Positions 56,048 to 64,000 of a DNA stretch of 64,000 nucleotides are shown here, piece by piece. The notes beneath the pieces are model-generated. The model had not been told where the DNA came from. It worked only from the letters and a program-made list of their open reading frames with translations, and made no database searches. The first letter of the stretch is position 1. Every line of letters starts with the position of its first letter. The stretch is from Tropicibacter sp. Alg240-R139 (GTDB lineage Bacteria > Pseudomonadota > Alphaproteobacteria > Rhodobacterales > Rhodobacteraceae): NCBI RefSeq assembly GCF_900537075.1, contig NZ_UNRA01000001.1:124001-188000 (forward strand). The letters run 5' to 3'. The position numbers and the translations under genes were made by a program.

Positions 56048-58135
56048 ATGCCATTCGGTTACCTTGTTTCCTTGGGAGCGGACAACACGCTCAGCGCCAG
56101 TGACATCATCTCGGGCGCCTGGACCGAGTTCAACACCCAGACAGCGCTTGGCTCAGGACAATGGGTATTCACCGGCACTGATGGTGGCACGTCCTATACC
56201 AACGAACAGGAACCCGGAGAGTTCTTTGTTGCCGAAGATGGCAACGTCTACTTCGTTCCGGACTTGGGCGAGGTCGACACCCTGAATAGCGCATCGACCG
56301 TCACTGCACCAACCTACACACCGCCGTCCCCGTTTGATGTGCCGACAGGCCTCCCGGACAATGTCGTCGTTGGCACCACTGGCGACGATTCCATCGACGC
56401 GTCGTACACGGATGTATTCGGCAGCAGCCTGAATGATTCCGCTGACAATGCCGACCTCGTTCTGGGTTTCTCGGGTGATGACACCATGCGTGGGCTGTCC
56501 GGCGATGACTGGTTGCTGGGTGGTGCCGGGGACGACATCCTACGTGGCAATCAGGGCGACGACATTCTTTATGGCGACCGCTCAATCGAAGCGCTGAACT
56601 GGGACGCCCAAGCCGCGGATGAGACCGACGTCTCTGGCGGGTTTACCCAGAACACTGGCGACATCGACGTCGCCGTAAGCTTCAGCAATGATGGCAACAA
56701 CGCGCCAACGTATTCAATCGAAAGCTCTGACGCGCTCTATGTCGGAACCGACGAACCCTTTGACACCCAGTCATCCCTGCATCTGTTCGGCAATGGGGAT
56801 GGGGCAACCTCGACCACGACACTGACCTTTTCTGCCTCTGCCGGGTCGGATGTTCAGGACGAGGTCGAAAACGTTTCTTTTCGTATCAACGACGTCGATT
56901 TTGCTTCGGGAAACCATCGGGACGTCATCACCATCAACGCAGTGGATGCTGACGGAAATGCGGTGACAGTGACGATCACTGCGGACACGACAGCCGCCGA
57001 TCCAGACACTGTATCGGGGAATACTGTCACTGCTGGTGATTCAGGTGAATCCCAAGCAGATCAGACCGGATCTGTTCTGGTCGAAATCGCCGGTCCGGTC
57101 TCCGAGATCGAGATCATCTATGAAAATGCCCTTTCGGGCACGCAGGCGATCTGGGTCAGCGACGTCTTTTTCGAAACTGTCGCTCTGACCGGGGGCAACG
57201 ACACCCTGAATGGCGGCAGCGGCGACGACACGCTGTTTGGCGAGGACGGTGATGACGTTCTGAACGGCGGTCGCGGTGCGGATGCAGCTGACGGCGGCGC
57301 CGGAGACGACACGTTCAACACCGCCCAAGGCGACACGGTTCAGGGCAACGAGGGCGACGACACCTTTGTGCTGACCGATTTGGGTGAAGCGGGCAGTGCC
57401 AACATCCAGATCGACGGCGGAGAAGGTGACGAAACCGATGGGGACCTGCTGGACCTCAACGGGCTGGCCGTGGATGGAACCCTCAACTTCACGTCGACCA
57501 CACCCGGCGATTTGGCTGGCACGGTCGAGATGACCGACGGCTCAATCGTCACATTCTCGAACATCGAACGCATCATCTGCTTCACTCCCGGCACTTTGAT
57601 CACCACTGTCCGTGGCCCACGCCTGATCGAGGATTTGCGCCCAGGCGATCTGATCGTGACTCGCGACAACGGCCTGCAACCGTTGCGTTGGATCGGTCAG
57701 AAAACGGTAAAAGCCTCCGGCGTAAATGCGCCCATCGAGCTACACCGATCCCTGCTACAAGGTGCAACCGCACCGCTTCTGGTGTCGCCGCAACATCGTA
57801 TGCTTTGGACTGGGTCTCGTGCGCAAATGCTGTTTGGTGACAGCGAAGTTCTGGTTGCTGCGCAGCATCTGCTGGACAACCCCGGTGCGCGACGGGTCGA
57901 AGGCGGAAACGTGACCTACATGCACCTGATGCTGGACCAGCACGAAGTGATCTATGCCAACGGCGCCGCGACCGAGAGTTTCTTTCCCGGTGATACCGCG
58001 CTGAATGCCCTGACAGGTCAGAGCAGGGACGAGATGTTTTCGGTCTTCCCGGAATTGCGCAGCCGCCACGGCTCTTTTGGCGAAACCGCACGTCTTTGCC
58101 TGCGCGCGCATGAAGCGCGAGTTTTGGCCGCATAA
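56048..58135 (+). CDS. RTX-repeat protein with C-terminal Hint domain
   Basis: A 695-residue acidic protein without an N-terminal signal peptide, so probably exported by a type I system. RTX-like calcium-binding nonapeptides (GGxGxDxLx pattern) occur at ~140-178 (GFSGDDTMRG, GGAGDDILRG) and ~380-440 (GGSGDDTLFG, GGRGADAADG). A beta-rich domain lies between them. From Cys 511 (CFTPGTLITTVRGPR) a Hint_2-type domain follows, with LVSPQHRMLWTG as the His element. Hint domains can cleave or splice at the Cys; here ~185 residues follow it and there is no obvious downstream extein, so autocleavage or anchoring is more likely than splicing. Confidence 0.9.
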   Translation: MPFGYLVSLGADNTLSASDIISGAWTEFNTQTALGSGQWVFTGTDGGTSYTNEQEPGEFFVAEDGNVYFVPDLGEVDTLNSASTVTAPTYTPPSPFDVPTGLPDNVVVGTTGDDSIDASYTDVFGSSLNDSADNADLVLGFSGDDTMRGLSGDDWLLGGAGDDILRGNQGDDILYGDRSIEALNWDAQAADETDVSGGFTQNTGDIDVAVSFSNDGNNAPTYSIESSDALYVGTDEPFDTQSSLHLFGNGDGATSTTTLTFSASAGSDVQDEVENVSFRINDVDFASGNHRDVITINAVDADGNAVTVTITADTTAADPDTVSGNTVTAGDSGESQADQTGSVLVEIAGPVSEIEIIYENALSGTQAIWVSDVFFETVALTGGNDTLNGGSGDDTLFGEDGDDVLNGGRGADAADGGAGDDTFNTAQGDTVQGNEGDDTFVLTDLGEAGSANIQIDGGEGDETDGDLLDLNGLAVDGTLNFTSTTPGDLAGTVEMTDGSIVTFSNIERIICFTPGTLITTVRGPRLIEDLRPGDLIVTRDNGLQPLRWIGQKTVKASGVNAPIELHRSLLQGATAPLLVSPQHRMLWTGSRAQMLFGDSEVLVAAQHLLDNPGARRVEGGNVTYMHLMLDQHEVIYANGAATESFFPGDTALNALTGQSRDEMFSVFPELRSRHGSFGETARLCLRAHEARVLAA

Positions 58136-58137
58136 AC

Positions 58138-58917
58138 CTAAGCCGATTTCTGCAGAGCAGGTCCTTTGTCTTCGCGCGCCCAGGACCGCGCCGCATCCCC
58201 GAACGCCTGAAACAGTGGCCGCGACACCGGGTCGTTGGCCGCGTCCCACTCGGGATGCCATTGCACCGACAAGGTAAAACCTGGCGCGTCCTTGACATAA
58301 ATCGCCTCGGGTGTGCCGTCAGGCGCATGACCATCTATAACGATCCGCGCACCAGGGCGATTAATTCCCTGCCCGTGCAGCGTATTGGTCATGACCTCTT
58401 GCGCCCCAAACAAGCGATGGAACGGGCCATTATCCGACATCTCGACCCTGTGGCGCAGGGCGAACTTCTCTTCCAGCGTGCCGTCCGGTGGCATCCGATG
58501 GTTCATGCGACCTGGCAGATCGCGAATTTCTGGGTAGAGCGTGCCGCCCATGGCCACGTTCACCTCTTGAAACCCGCGGCAGATGCCCAGAAACGGCTGA
58601 CCGCGTTCGACACAGGCCCGCACCAGCGGCAGTACAATCGCATCGCGCGCCCGGTCAAAAGCACCATGTGCTTCGGTTTCGGGCTCGCCGTATTCTTCGG
58701 GATGCACATTAGGGCGGCCGCCAGTCAGCAAAAACCCGTCGCACGTCTCCAGCAGCTCGTCCACGGACAGGAACCGTGGGTCCGCCGGGATCAGCAAAGG
58801 AATACACCCGGCCACATTGGCCACCGCATCCGAATTCATCGTCCCGCCCGCATGGGTGGGATATTGATCATTCATCAGATATGAGTTGCCAATGATACCA
58901 ACGACCGGTCGCGACAT
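58138..58917 (-). CDS. Class I glutamine amidotransferase-like hydrolase (peptidase C26, PuuD-like)
   Basis: A 259-residue enzyme. The nucleophile Cys is in FLGICRGFQEVNVAMGG and the His-Glu pair in SVQWHPEWD, the triad of gamma-glutamyl hydrolases. PuuD of E. coli removes glutamate from gamma-glutamyl-GABA in putrescine breakdown, and the DGFLLTGGRPNVHPEEYGEP block fits that family. No other put/puu gene is in the window, so the substrate is open. Its stop is two bases from the convergent Hint gene stop. Confidence 0.88.
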   Translation of the reverse strand: MSRPVVGIIGNSYLMNDQYPTHAGGTMNSDAVANVAGCIPLLIPADPRFLSVDELLETCDGFLLTGGRPNVHPEEYGEPETEAHGAFDRARDAIVLPLVRACVERGQPFLGICRGFQEVNVAMGGTLYPEIRDLPGRMNHRMPPDGTLEEKFALRHRVEMSDNGPFHRLFGAQEVMTNTLHGQGINRPGARIVIDGHAPDGTPEAIYVKDAPGFTLSVQWHPEWDAANDPVSRPLFQAFGDAARSWAREDKGPALQKSA

Positions 58918-58982
58918 GGAATCTCCCTGGGCTGTGCGTCGAAGGTTAACCTAGCCACCCCATCAAATCTCTGCAACAGCGC

Positions 58983-59008
58983 ACGACCTGCACCATGGCG
59001 CAGGTCGT
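58983..59008. terminator. Hairpin downstream of glcG
   Basis: A perfect 9-bp stem ACGACCTGC / GCAGGTCGT with an eight-base loop in the gap between glcG and the amidotransferase gene. No T run on the minus strand, so termination is only suggested. Confidence 0.45.
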
Positions 59009-59033
59009 TGTTCAGTGACGCACAAAGTGCAGA

Positions 59034-59459
59034 TCAGATCTCGCCGATCAACCCAACCGCTTCGATTGCTGCAAGTGCAGCAACTGCATCATTGTCCGAG
59101 GTGTCGCCGGTGACGCCAACAGCGCCAATCACAGCGCCCTTCTTGTCGCGCACGAGCACACCGCCAGGCACTGGGATGACCTGACCGCCATAAACCCCGT
59201 TCACGGCCGCCATGAAATAAGCCTGCCCTTCGGCCCGCGCCATCTGCGCCGTGCCTGCCATGCCCAGCATCACCGCGCCATAGGCCTTGCCGTGCGCAAT
59301 CGCAAACCGCCCCGGAGCAGCGCCATCTTCGCGCTCAAACGCCTGCACATGGCCACCTGCATCCAAAACCACAACCGACAGCGGTTTCAGCTCCATCTCG
59401 CGGCCTTTTTCCAACGCTTTGCGGATGATCGTCCGCGCCCGTCTTAATGAAATCGCCAT
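59034..59459 (-). CDS. glcG: GlcG/HbpS family heme-binding protein
   Basis: A 141-residue protein of the GlcG/HbpS (DUF336) family. KPLSVVVLDAGGHVQAFERED, AYFMAAVNGVYGGQVIPVPGG and AVGVTGDTSDNDAVAALAA are conserved. In E. coli glcG lies in the glycolate operon with glcB, and here too it follows malate synthase G. Function is not settled: heme binding or cofactor-related roles are reported for relatives. It starts within the tail of a hairpin element that also provides the AGAAGGGG ribosome site. Confidence 0.85.
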   Translation of the reverse strand: MAISLRRARTIIRKALEKGREMELKPLSVVVLDAGGHVQAFEREDGAAPGRFAIAHGKAYGAVMLGMAGTAQMARAEGQAYFMAAVNGVYGGQVIPVPGGVLVRDKKGAVIGAVGVTGDTSDNDAVAALAAIEAVGLIGEI

Positions 59460-59464
59460 TCCTG

Positions 59465-59528
59465 ATCCCCTTCTTCTGGCTAAAAATATCCCGGGGAGCG
59501 CGAGGGGCTGGCCCCTCGCCCCCTATGC
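59465..59528 (-). repeat. Dispersed hairpin element between glcB and glcG
   Basis: On the minus strand GAGGGGCCAGCCCCTC is followed by GCGCTCCCCGGGATATTTTT and AGCCAGAAGAAG. It begins directly after the glcB stop. It shares the CCGGGATATTTTTAGC core with the copy after pntB, and runs into the ribosome site of glcG. Confidence 0.6.
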
Positions 59529-61661
59529 TTATGCGCCCAGGCTGGCTTTCAGCTCCAACCGACGCGCATGCAATACTGGCTCTGTGTAGCCCGAAGGTTG
59601 CAACCGCCCCTTAAATACCAGATCACAGGCCGCCTGAAAGGCAACCCCGTCAAATCCGGGCGCCATCGGGCGGTACGCTGGATCGCCTGCATTCTGGCCA
59701 TCGACCACAGCGGCCATCTTCTGCATCGCGTCCATGACCTGACCTTCTTCAATCACCCCATGATGCAGCCAATTTGCCAGTGCCTGGCTGGAAATCCGGC
59801 AGGTGGCGCGGTCTTCCATCAGGCCCACATCATTGATGTCCGGCACTTTCGAGCAACCAACTCCGTGATCGACCCACCGCACCACGTAACCCAGGATACC
59901 TTGCGCGTTGTTCTCGATCTCGAGGGCGATTTCGTCGTCGCTCAGGTTGCGACCACCAAGCAGCGGTAAGGTCAGCAAATCGGCCAACGTACCGCGTGCG
60001 CCGCCCGCCGCGAGCTCATCCTGACGCGTCAGCACATCGACTTTGTGGTAATGCGTCGCGTGCAGGGTTGCGGCGGTCGGCGACGGAACCCATGCACATG
60101 TCGCCCCCGATTGCGGATGACCGATCTTGGCCTCCAACATCTCGCCCATGCGGTCGGGCATGGCCCACATGCCCTTGCCGATCTGCGCGCGCCCCTTCAG
60201 GCCACAGGCCAGCCCGATGTCCACGTTTCGATCCTCATAAGATGCGATCCAAGGCGTGTTCTTGATGTCGCCCTTGGGCAGCATCGGACCTGCCTCCATC
60301 GAAGTGTGGATTTCATCACCCGTGCGATCCAGGAAACCGGTGTTGATAAAGGCAACACGGCTCTTGGCCGCGCGAATGCATTCCTTGAGGTTCACGGACG
60401 TGCGGCGCTCTTCATCCATGATGCCCAGCTTTACAGTGTTGCGCGGCAGACCCAGGATGTCCTCGACCATGTCAAAGATCTCGACCGAGAATGCGACCTC
60501 TTCGGGTCCGTGCATCTTGGGTTTCACCACATAGACCGACCCGTGGACCGAGTTGCCCCCCTCGCGCGCCAGATCATGCATCGCGATCATGGTGGTGCAA
60601 AGCGCGTCTAACAGCCCCTCGCCCACTTCATTGCCGTTGGCGTCCAAAACGGCGGGATTGGTCATCAGATGGCCGACATTGCGCACCAACATCAGCGACC
60701 GGCCCTTGATCAGACCCATGCTGCCATCCGCAGCGGTATAGCTCAGGTCATCAGCCAGGGTGCGGGTAAAGGTGGTCCCGCCCTTGGTCACCTCCTCGGC
60801 CAGATCGCCCCGCATCAAGCCCAGCCAGTTGCCGTAAGCCATTGCTTTGTCTTCGGCATCAACGGCAGCCACCGAATCTTCGCAATCCATGATGGTCGAC
60901 AGCGCCGATTCCAGGCGCACGTCCGCAATGCCCGCCGGATCGCTGGACCCAATAGTCGAAGTTGCGTCGATAATTATCTGAATATGCAGGCCGTTGTTCT
61001 TGAGCAAAACGAAGTCCGGTTTATCCGCCGCTCCGCCGTACCCCACAAAAGCGTGCGCATCGGCCAACGCCGGGGTCAGCGCACCATTCTTAACGCTCAC
61101 ACCGTCAACATCGCTCCACGATCCGCTGGCCAATGGCACCGCGTCGTCCAGAAACTTTTTGGCCCAAGCGATCACACGCGCACCACGGGCGGTGTCAAAC
61201 CCGCCGCGTGAAGGCAGATCGCCCATAGCGTCCGTGCCATAAAGCGCGTCATAAAGACTGCCCCAACGGGCGTTAGCCGCATTCAGGGCAAAGCGGGCGT
61301 TGGTGATTGGCACCACCAGCTGCGGTCCCGGTAGGGTCGCGATCTCGGGATCGACGTTGGCGGTGTCGATGGAAAACGCATCGCCCTCTTCCACCAGATA
61401 GCCAATCTCACGCAGGAACGCTTCGTAAGCAGCGGCGTCCGCATCGCGGTTGGCTTGATGCCAGGCGTCTACGCGGCTCTGAAACTCGGCGCGTTTGTCC
61501 AGCAAGGCACGGTTCTTCGGGCCTAATTCGGCCATCATGCGCGCCAGACCAGCCCAGAAGTCGCTCGCCGCAACGCCTGTTCCCGGCAAAGCCTGCCCTT
61601 CGACAAAGGCGACGAACTCGGGCGCGACCTGCAACCCGGCCCGGTTTTCTCTGACACTCAT
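59529..61661 (-). CDS. glcB: Malate synthase G
   Basis: A 710-residue monomeric malate synthase that joins glyoxylate and acetyl-CoA. [39 protein letters not shown] and [20 protein letters not shown] are the isoform G signatures, and length is normal. The ATG at 61661 has an AGGGAG site; the ORF opens earlier at 61733. It is placed with glcG for glyoxylate or glycolate use. Acetyl-CoA could come from the leucine pathway, but this link is inferred. Confidence 0.95.
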   Translation of the reverse strand: MSVRENRAGLQVAPEFVAFVEGQALPGTGVAASDFWAGLARMMAELGPKNRALLDKRAEFQSRVDAWHQANRDADAAAYEAFLREIGYLVEEGDAFSIDTANVDPEIATLPGPQLVVPITNARFALNAANARWGSLYDALYGTDAMGDLPSRGGFDTARGARVIAWAKKFLDDAVPLASGSWSDVDGVSVKNGALTPALADAHAFVGYGGAADKPDFVLLKNNGLHIQIIIDATSTIGSSDPAGIADVRLESALSTIMDCEDSVAAVDAEDKAMAYGNWLGLMRGDLAEEVTKGGTTFTRTLADDLSYTAADGSMGLIKGRSLMLVRNVGHLMTNPAVLDANGNEVGEGLLDALCTTMIAMHDLAREGGNSVHGSVYVVKPKMHGPEEVAFSVEIFDMVEDILGLPRNTVKLGIMDEERRTSVNLKECIRAAKSRVAFINTGFLDRTGDEIHTSMEAGPMLPKGDIKNTPWIASYEDRNVDIGLACGLKGRAQIGKGMWAMPDRMGEMLEAKIGHPQSGATCAWVPSPTAATLHATHYHKVDVLTRQDELAAGGARGTLADLLTLPLLGGRNLSDDEIALEIENNAQGILGYVVRWVDHGVGCSKVPDINDVGLMEDRATCRISSQALANWLHHGVIEEGQVMDAMQKMAAVVDGQNAGDPAYRPMAPGFDGVAFQAACDLVFKGRLQPSGYTEPVLHARRLELKASLGA

Positions 61662-61891
61662 TGCGCTCTCCCTCTGGCGGCCCGTGTACAAATGTATGCA
61701 GTCCCAGATAGATCGAAAGTTTCCGATAGGCAACTTTTGTCGCGGCGTCGAAACTGTGCTGTTTCAACGAATGCTGTTTCAAATGGCACCGAACAATCAC
61801 CTGCCCAAAATCGCAACCACTTGTCCACGCTTGCGGCCCCCAGACGAACCCCATAACGTCAGCCCGAAACTACCATCACCCAGAGGCCCCC
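61662..61891. other. Divergent promoter region between glcB and pepN
   Basis: A 230-base gap that must hold both promoters. A duplicated stretch ACTGTGCTGTTTCAACGAATG / CTGTTTCAAATG near 61760-61785 is noticeable (GCTGTTTCAA twice). No gene seen. Confidence 0.35.
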
Positions 61892-64000
61892 ATGCGCGAC
61901 GCTGCCCCGACCACGATCTACCTCAAGGATTACACGCCCTTCGGATTTATCGTCGATAATGTGCACCTGACATTCGATCTGTCCCCCAGTGCCACGCGCG
62001 TCACCTCTCGGATCACTTTCAGCCCCAATCCGCAGGCCAGCGACCGGACGTTTTTCCTGCACGGCGAGCAGCTGAAGTTGATCCGAGCCAGCATCGACGG
62101 CCTACCTGTGACACCTGATGTCACCGACAAAGGGCTGACTTGCGACGTGCCCCACACGACCTTCGTGTGGGAGGCCGAGGTCGAGATTGACCCAGCAGGC
62201 AATACCGCGCTCGAAGGGCTCTATATGTCGGGTGGCATGTATTGCACACAATGCGAGGCCGAAGGGTTTCGCAAGATTACCTACTACCCCGACCGCCCGG
62301 ACGTGATGAGCACCTTCACCGTGCGCATCAACGGATCGGAGAAGGTGCTGCTGTCGAATGGCAACCTCACCGAACAAGGGACAGGCTTTGCACAATGGCA
62401 TGACCCCTGGCCAAAACCGGCCTATCTCTTTGCACTGGTGGCCGGGGACCTGATCAACCACCCCGACCGCTTCACCACCAGATCAGGCAAGGATGTCGAG
62501 CTGAACATCTGGGTCCGCCCCGGCGACGAAAACAAATGCGCCTTCGGGATGGAGGCGCTTAAGAAGTCGATGACCTGGGACGAGGACGTCTATGGCCGCG
62601 AATACGATCTGGATGTGTTCAACATCGTGGCAGTCGACGATTTCAACATGGGCGCGATGGAAAACAAGGGGCTGAACATCTTCAACTCTTCCTGCGTTCT
62701 GGCATCCCCCGAGACCAGCACCGACGACAACTTCGAGCGGATCGAAGCGATCATCGCACATGAGTATTTCCACAACTGGACTGGCAACCGCATCACCTGC
62801 CGCGACTGGTTTCAACTGTGCCTGAAAGAGGGGCTGACAGTTTTCCGCGACGCGCAGTTCACATCCGACATGCGCAGCGAACCGGTCAAGCGCATCCGCG
62901 ACGTGATCGACCTGCGTGGACGCCAATTCCCCGAGGACAACGGCCCGTTGTCGCATCCCGTCCGCCCCGAAAGCTTTGTCGAGATCAACAACTTCTACAC
63001 TGCCACCGTCTATGAAAAGGGCGCCGAGGTGATCGGCATGCTCAAGACGCTGGTGGGCGATGACGCCTATGCACAGGCGCTGGATCTGTATTTCGACCGC
63101 CACGACGGCGACGCCGCCACGATCGAGGATTGGCTTCAGGTGTTCCAGGACGCCACCGGCCGCGACCTGAGCCAGTTCAAGCGCTGGTATTCGCAGGCCG
63201 GCACACCGCGCGTGAAGGTTTCTGACGATTGGGTGGATGGCACCTATACCCTGACGCTGTCGCAATCGACGCCACCCACGCCGGGGCAAGACGACAAGCA
63301 ACCGCAGGTGATCCCTGTCGCCGTGGGTCTATTGGGGCAAAACAGGGATGAGGTCACAGAAACACGCGTGCTGGAACTGACCGAAAGTGAGCAGAGCTTC
63401 ACCTTTGACAATCTCACCGCCAAGCCAACCCCCTCGATCCTGCGCGGCTTTTCGGCCCCCGTCGTTCTGGAGCATGACACCACCAGCGCCCAGCGCGCCT
63501 TCTTATTGTCGCACGACACCGACCCGTTCAATCGGTGGGAAGCAGGCCGGTCGCTGGCACAAGAGACACTTTTGGCGATGATCACCGAAGGGGCTGCAAC
63601 CTCTGGCGCATACCTCGACGGAGTGCAGGCGGTCCTGCGTGATGACACGCTGGACCCGGCCTATCGCGCGTTGATGCTAGGCTTGCCGGGGCAGTCGGAA
63701 CTGGCCGCAGCCCTGTATGACGGCGGCACAACGCCTGACCCGCAGGCGATCTGGTCCGCGACCGAAACCCTGCGCCAAGCCCAAGCACAGCACATGCAGG
63801 ACTTGCTGCCGCGTCTGCATAGCGAGGCGCAGGTGGCCGACGCCTACCAACCCGACGCTGATCAATCAGGCCGCCGCGCGCTTGGCAGCGCGTCACTGTC
63901 GCTGATCGCACGTCTGGATGGCGGGGCGCTGGCCGGGGCGGAATACGCCAAGGCCGACAACATGACGCTGCAACTCTCGTCGCTTGGGTGCCTGATCAAG
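61892..64000 (+). CDS. pepN: Aminopeptidase N, 5' part cut by window edge
   Basis: The first 703 residues of a cytoplasmic M1-family zinc aminopeptidase. It opens MRDAAPTTIYLKDYTPFGF, like the alphaproteobacterial and E. coli PepN type. The substrate-anchoring GAMEN is in MGAMENKGLNIFN, and the zinc site is AHEYFHNWTGNRITCRDWFQ with the distal Glu in KEGLTVFRDAQ (HExxH-x18-E). The frame is open to the window end, so about 150-170 C-terminal residues are missing by family length. It removes N-terminal residues from peptides. Confidence 0.95.
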   Translation, partial: MRDAAPTTIYLKDYTPFGFIVDNVHLTFDLSPSATRVTSRITFSPNPQASDRTFFLHGEQLKLIRASIDGLPVTPDVTDKGLTCDVPHTTFVWEAEVEIDPAGNTALEGLYMSGGMYCTQCEAEGFRKITYYPDRPDVMSTFTVRINGSEKVLLSNGNLTEQGTGFAQWHDPWPKPAYLFALVAGDLINHPDRFTTRSGKDVELNIWVRPGDENKCAFGMEALKKSMTWDEDVYGREYDLDVFNIVAVDDFNMGAMENKGLNIFNSSCVLASPETSTDDNFERIEAIIAHEYFHNWTGNRITCRDWFQLCLKEGLTVFRDAQFTSDMRSEPVKRIRDVIDLRGRQFPEDNGPLSHPVRPESFVEINNFYTATVYEKGAEVIGMLKTLVGDDAYAQALDLYFDRHDGDAATIEDWLQVFQDATGRDLSQFKRWYSQAGTPRVKVSDDWVDGTYTLTLSQSTPPTPGQDDKQPQVIPVAVGLLGQNRDEVTETRVLELTESEQSFTFDNLTAKPTPSILRGFSAPVVLEHDTTSAQRAFLLSHDTDPFNRWEAGRSLAQETLLAMITEGAATSGAYLDGVQAVLRDDTLDPAYRALMLGLPGQSELAAALYDGGTTPDPQAIWSATETLRQAQAQHMQDLLPRLHSEAQVADAYQPDADQSGRRALGSASLSLIARLDGGALAGAEYAKADNMTLQLSSLGCLIK

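Noticed and set aside
1-64000. CRISPR arrays, tRNA or rRNA genes, insertion sequences, prophage genes
   Set aside because: No regular spaced repeats, cloverleaf-like sequences, rRNA stretches or transposase/integrase translations were noticed on reading the window; a dedicated scan was not possible.

Overview
The window is a stretch of an alphaproteobacterial chromosome, most likely Rhodobacterales (Roseobacter group). The grounds are the nuo operon studded with DUF5333- and DUF5337-type genes, NuoE with a C-terminal helix-hairpin-helix extension, the complete leucine-degradation (liu) cluster, DUF3422, a Hint/RTX protein, and short GC-rich intergenic hairpin elements ending in a gtattttt..agaag-like tail. 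Family names were assigned by reading the translations; no database search was run. No rRNA, tRNA, CRISPR array, prophage or transposase was seen.

Region 1 (1-9954, minus strand): a complex I operon, nuoA-B-C-D-E-F-G (nuoG cut by the window edge). It is interleaved with at least ten non-core genes: two tiny membrane proteins between nuoC and nuoD that are too short for usual ORF cut-offs, an NTF2-like protein, two lipoproteins, MAPEG, DUF3291, DUF5333, DUF5337 and others. Many neighbours overlap by 1-4 bases, so the whole block looks translationally coupled.

Region 2 (10325-20498, mostly minus): leucine/isovalerate catabolism. It holds isovaleryl-CoA dehydrogenase, an acyl-CoA ligase, methylcrotonyl-CoA carboxylase (both subunits), HMG-CoA lyase and methylglutaconyl-CoA hydratase. 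Embedded in it are a P-loop kinase of unknown role and an AT-richer gene with a HEPN-like R-x4-H motif. An ompW gene sits on the other strand, preceded by two FNR-type boxes.

Region 3 (20.6-28.8 kb): a mixed set with a DegT-type aminotransferase, a phosphoglycolate phosphatase-like HAD protein, a PPOX-fold protein, an FkbM methyltransferase, an AlkD-like protein, a lipoprotein, moaA, waaA and a core-LPS glycosyltransferase.

Region 4 (28.8-39.5 kb): three tandem M20D amidohydrolase paralogues, an ArgE-like deacylase and a two-domain ABC ATPase on the minus strand, divergent from a peptide-type solute-binding protein and two permeases. Together this looks like one uptake-and-deacylation system for N-acyl amino acids or peptides.

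Region 5 (39.9-50.7 kb): DUF3422, pntB/pntA transhydrogenase, a small isoprenylcysteine-type methyltransferase, an SDR, an epimerase-DoxX fusion with DUF2269, and a frameshifted arylsulfatase with a divergent LysR-type regulator.

Region 6 (51-64 kb): kynureninase, a TetR regulator divergent from a two-subunit molybdenum oxidoreductase (IorA/IorB type) with a palindromic operator over the promoter, a ~0.5 kb structured non-coding element, a large RTX/Hint protein, a class I glutamine amidotransferase-like hydrolase, glcG-glcB (malate synthase G) and the 5' part of pepN.
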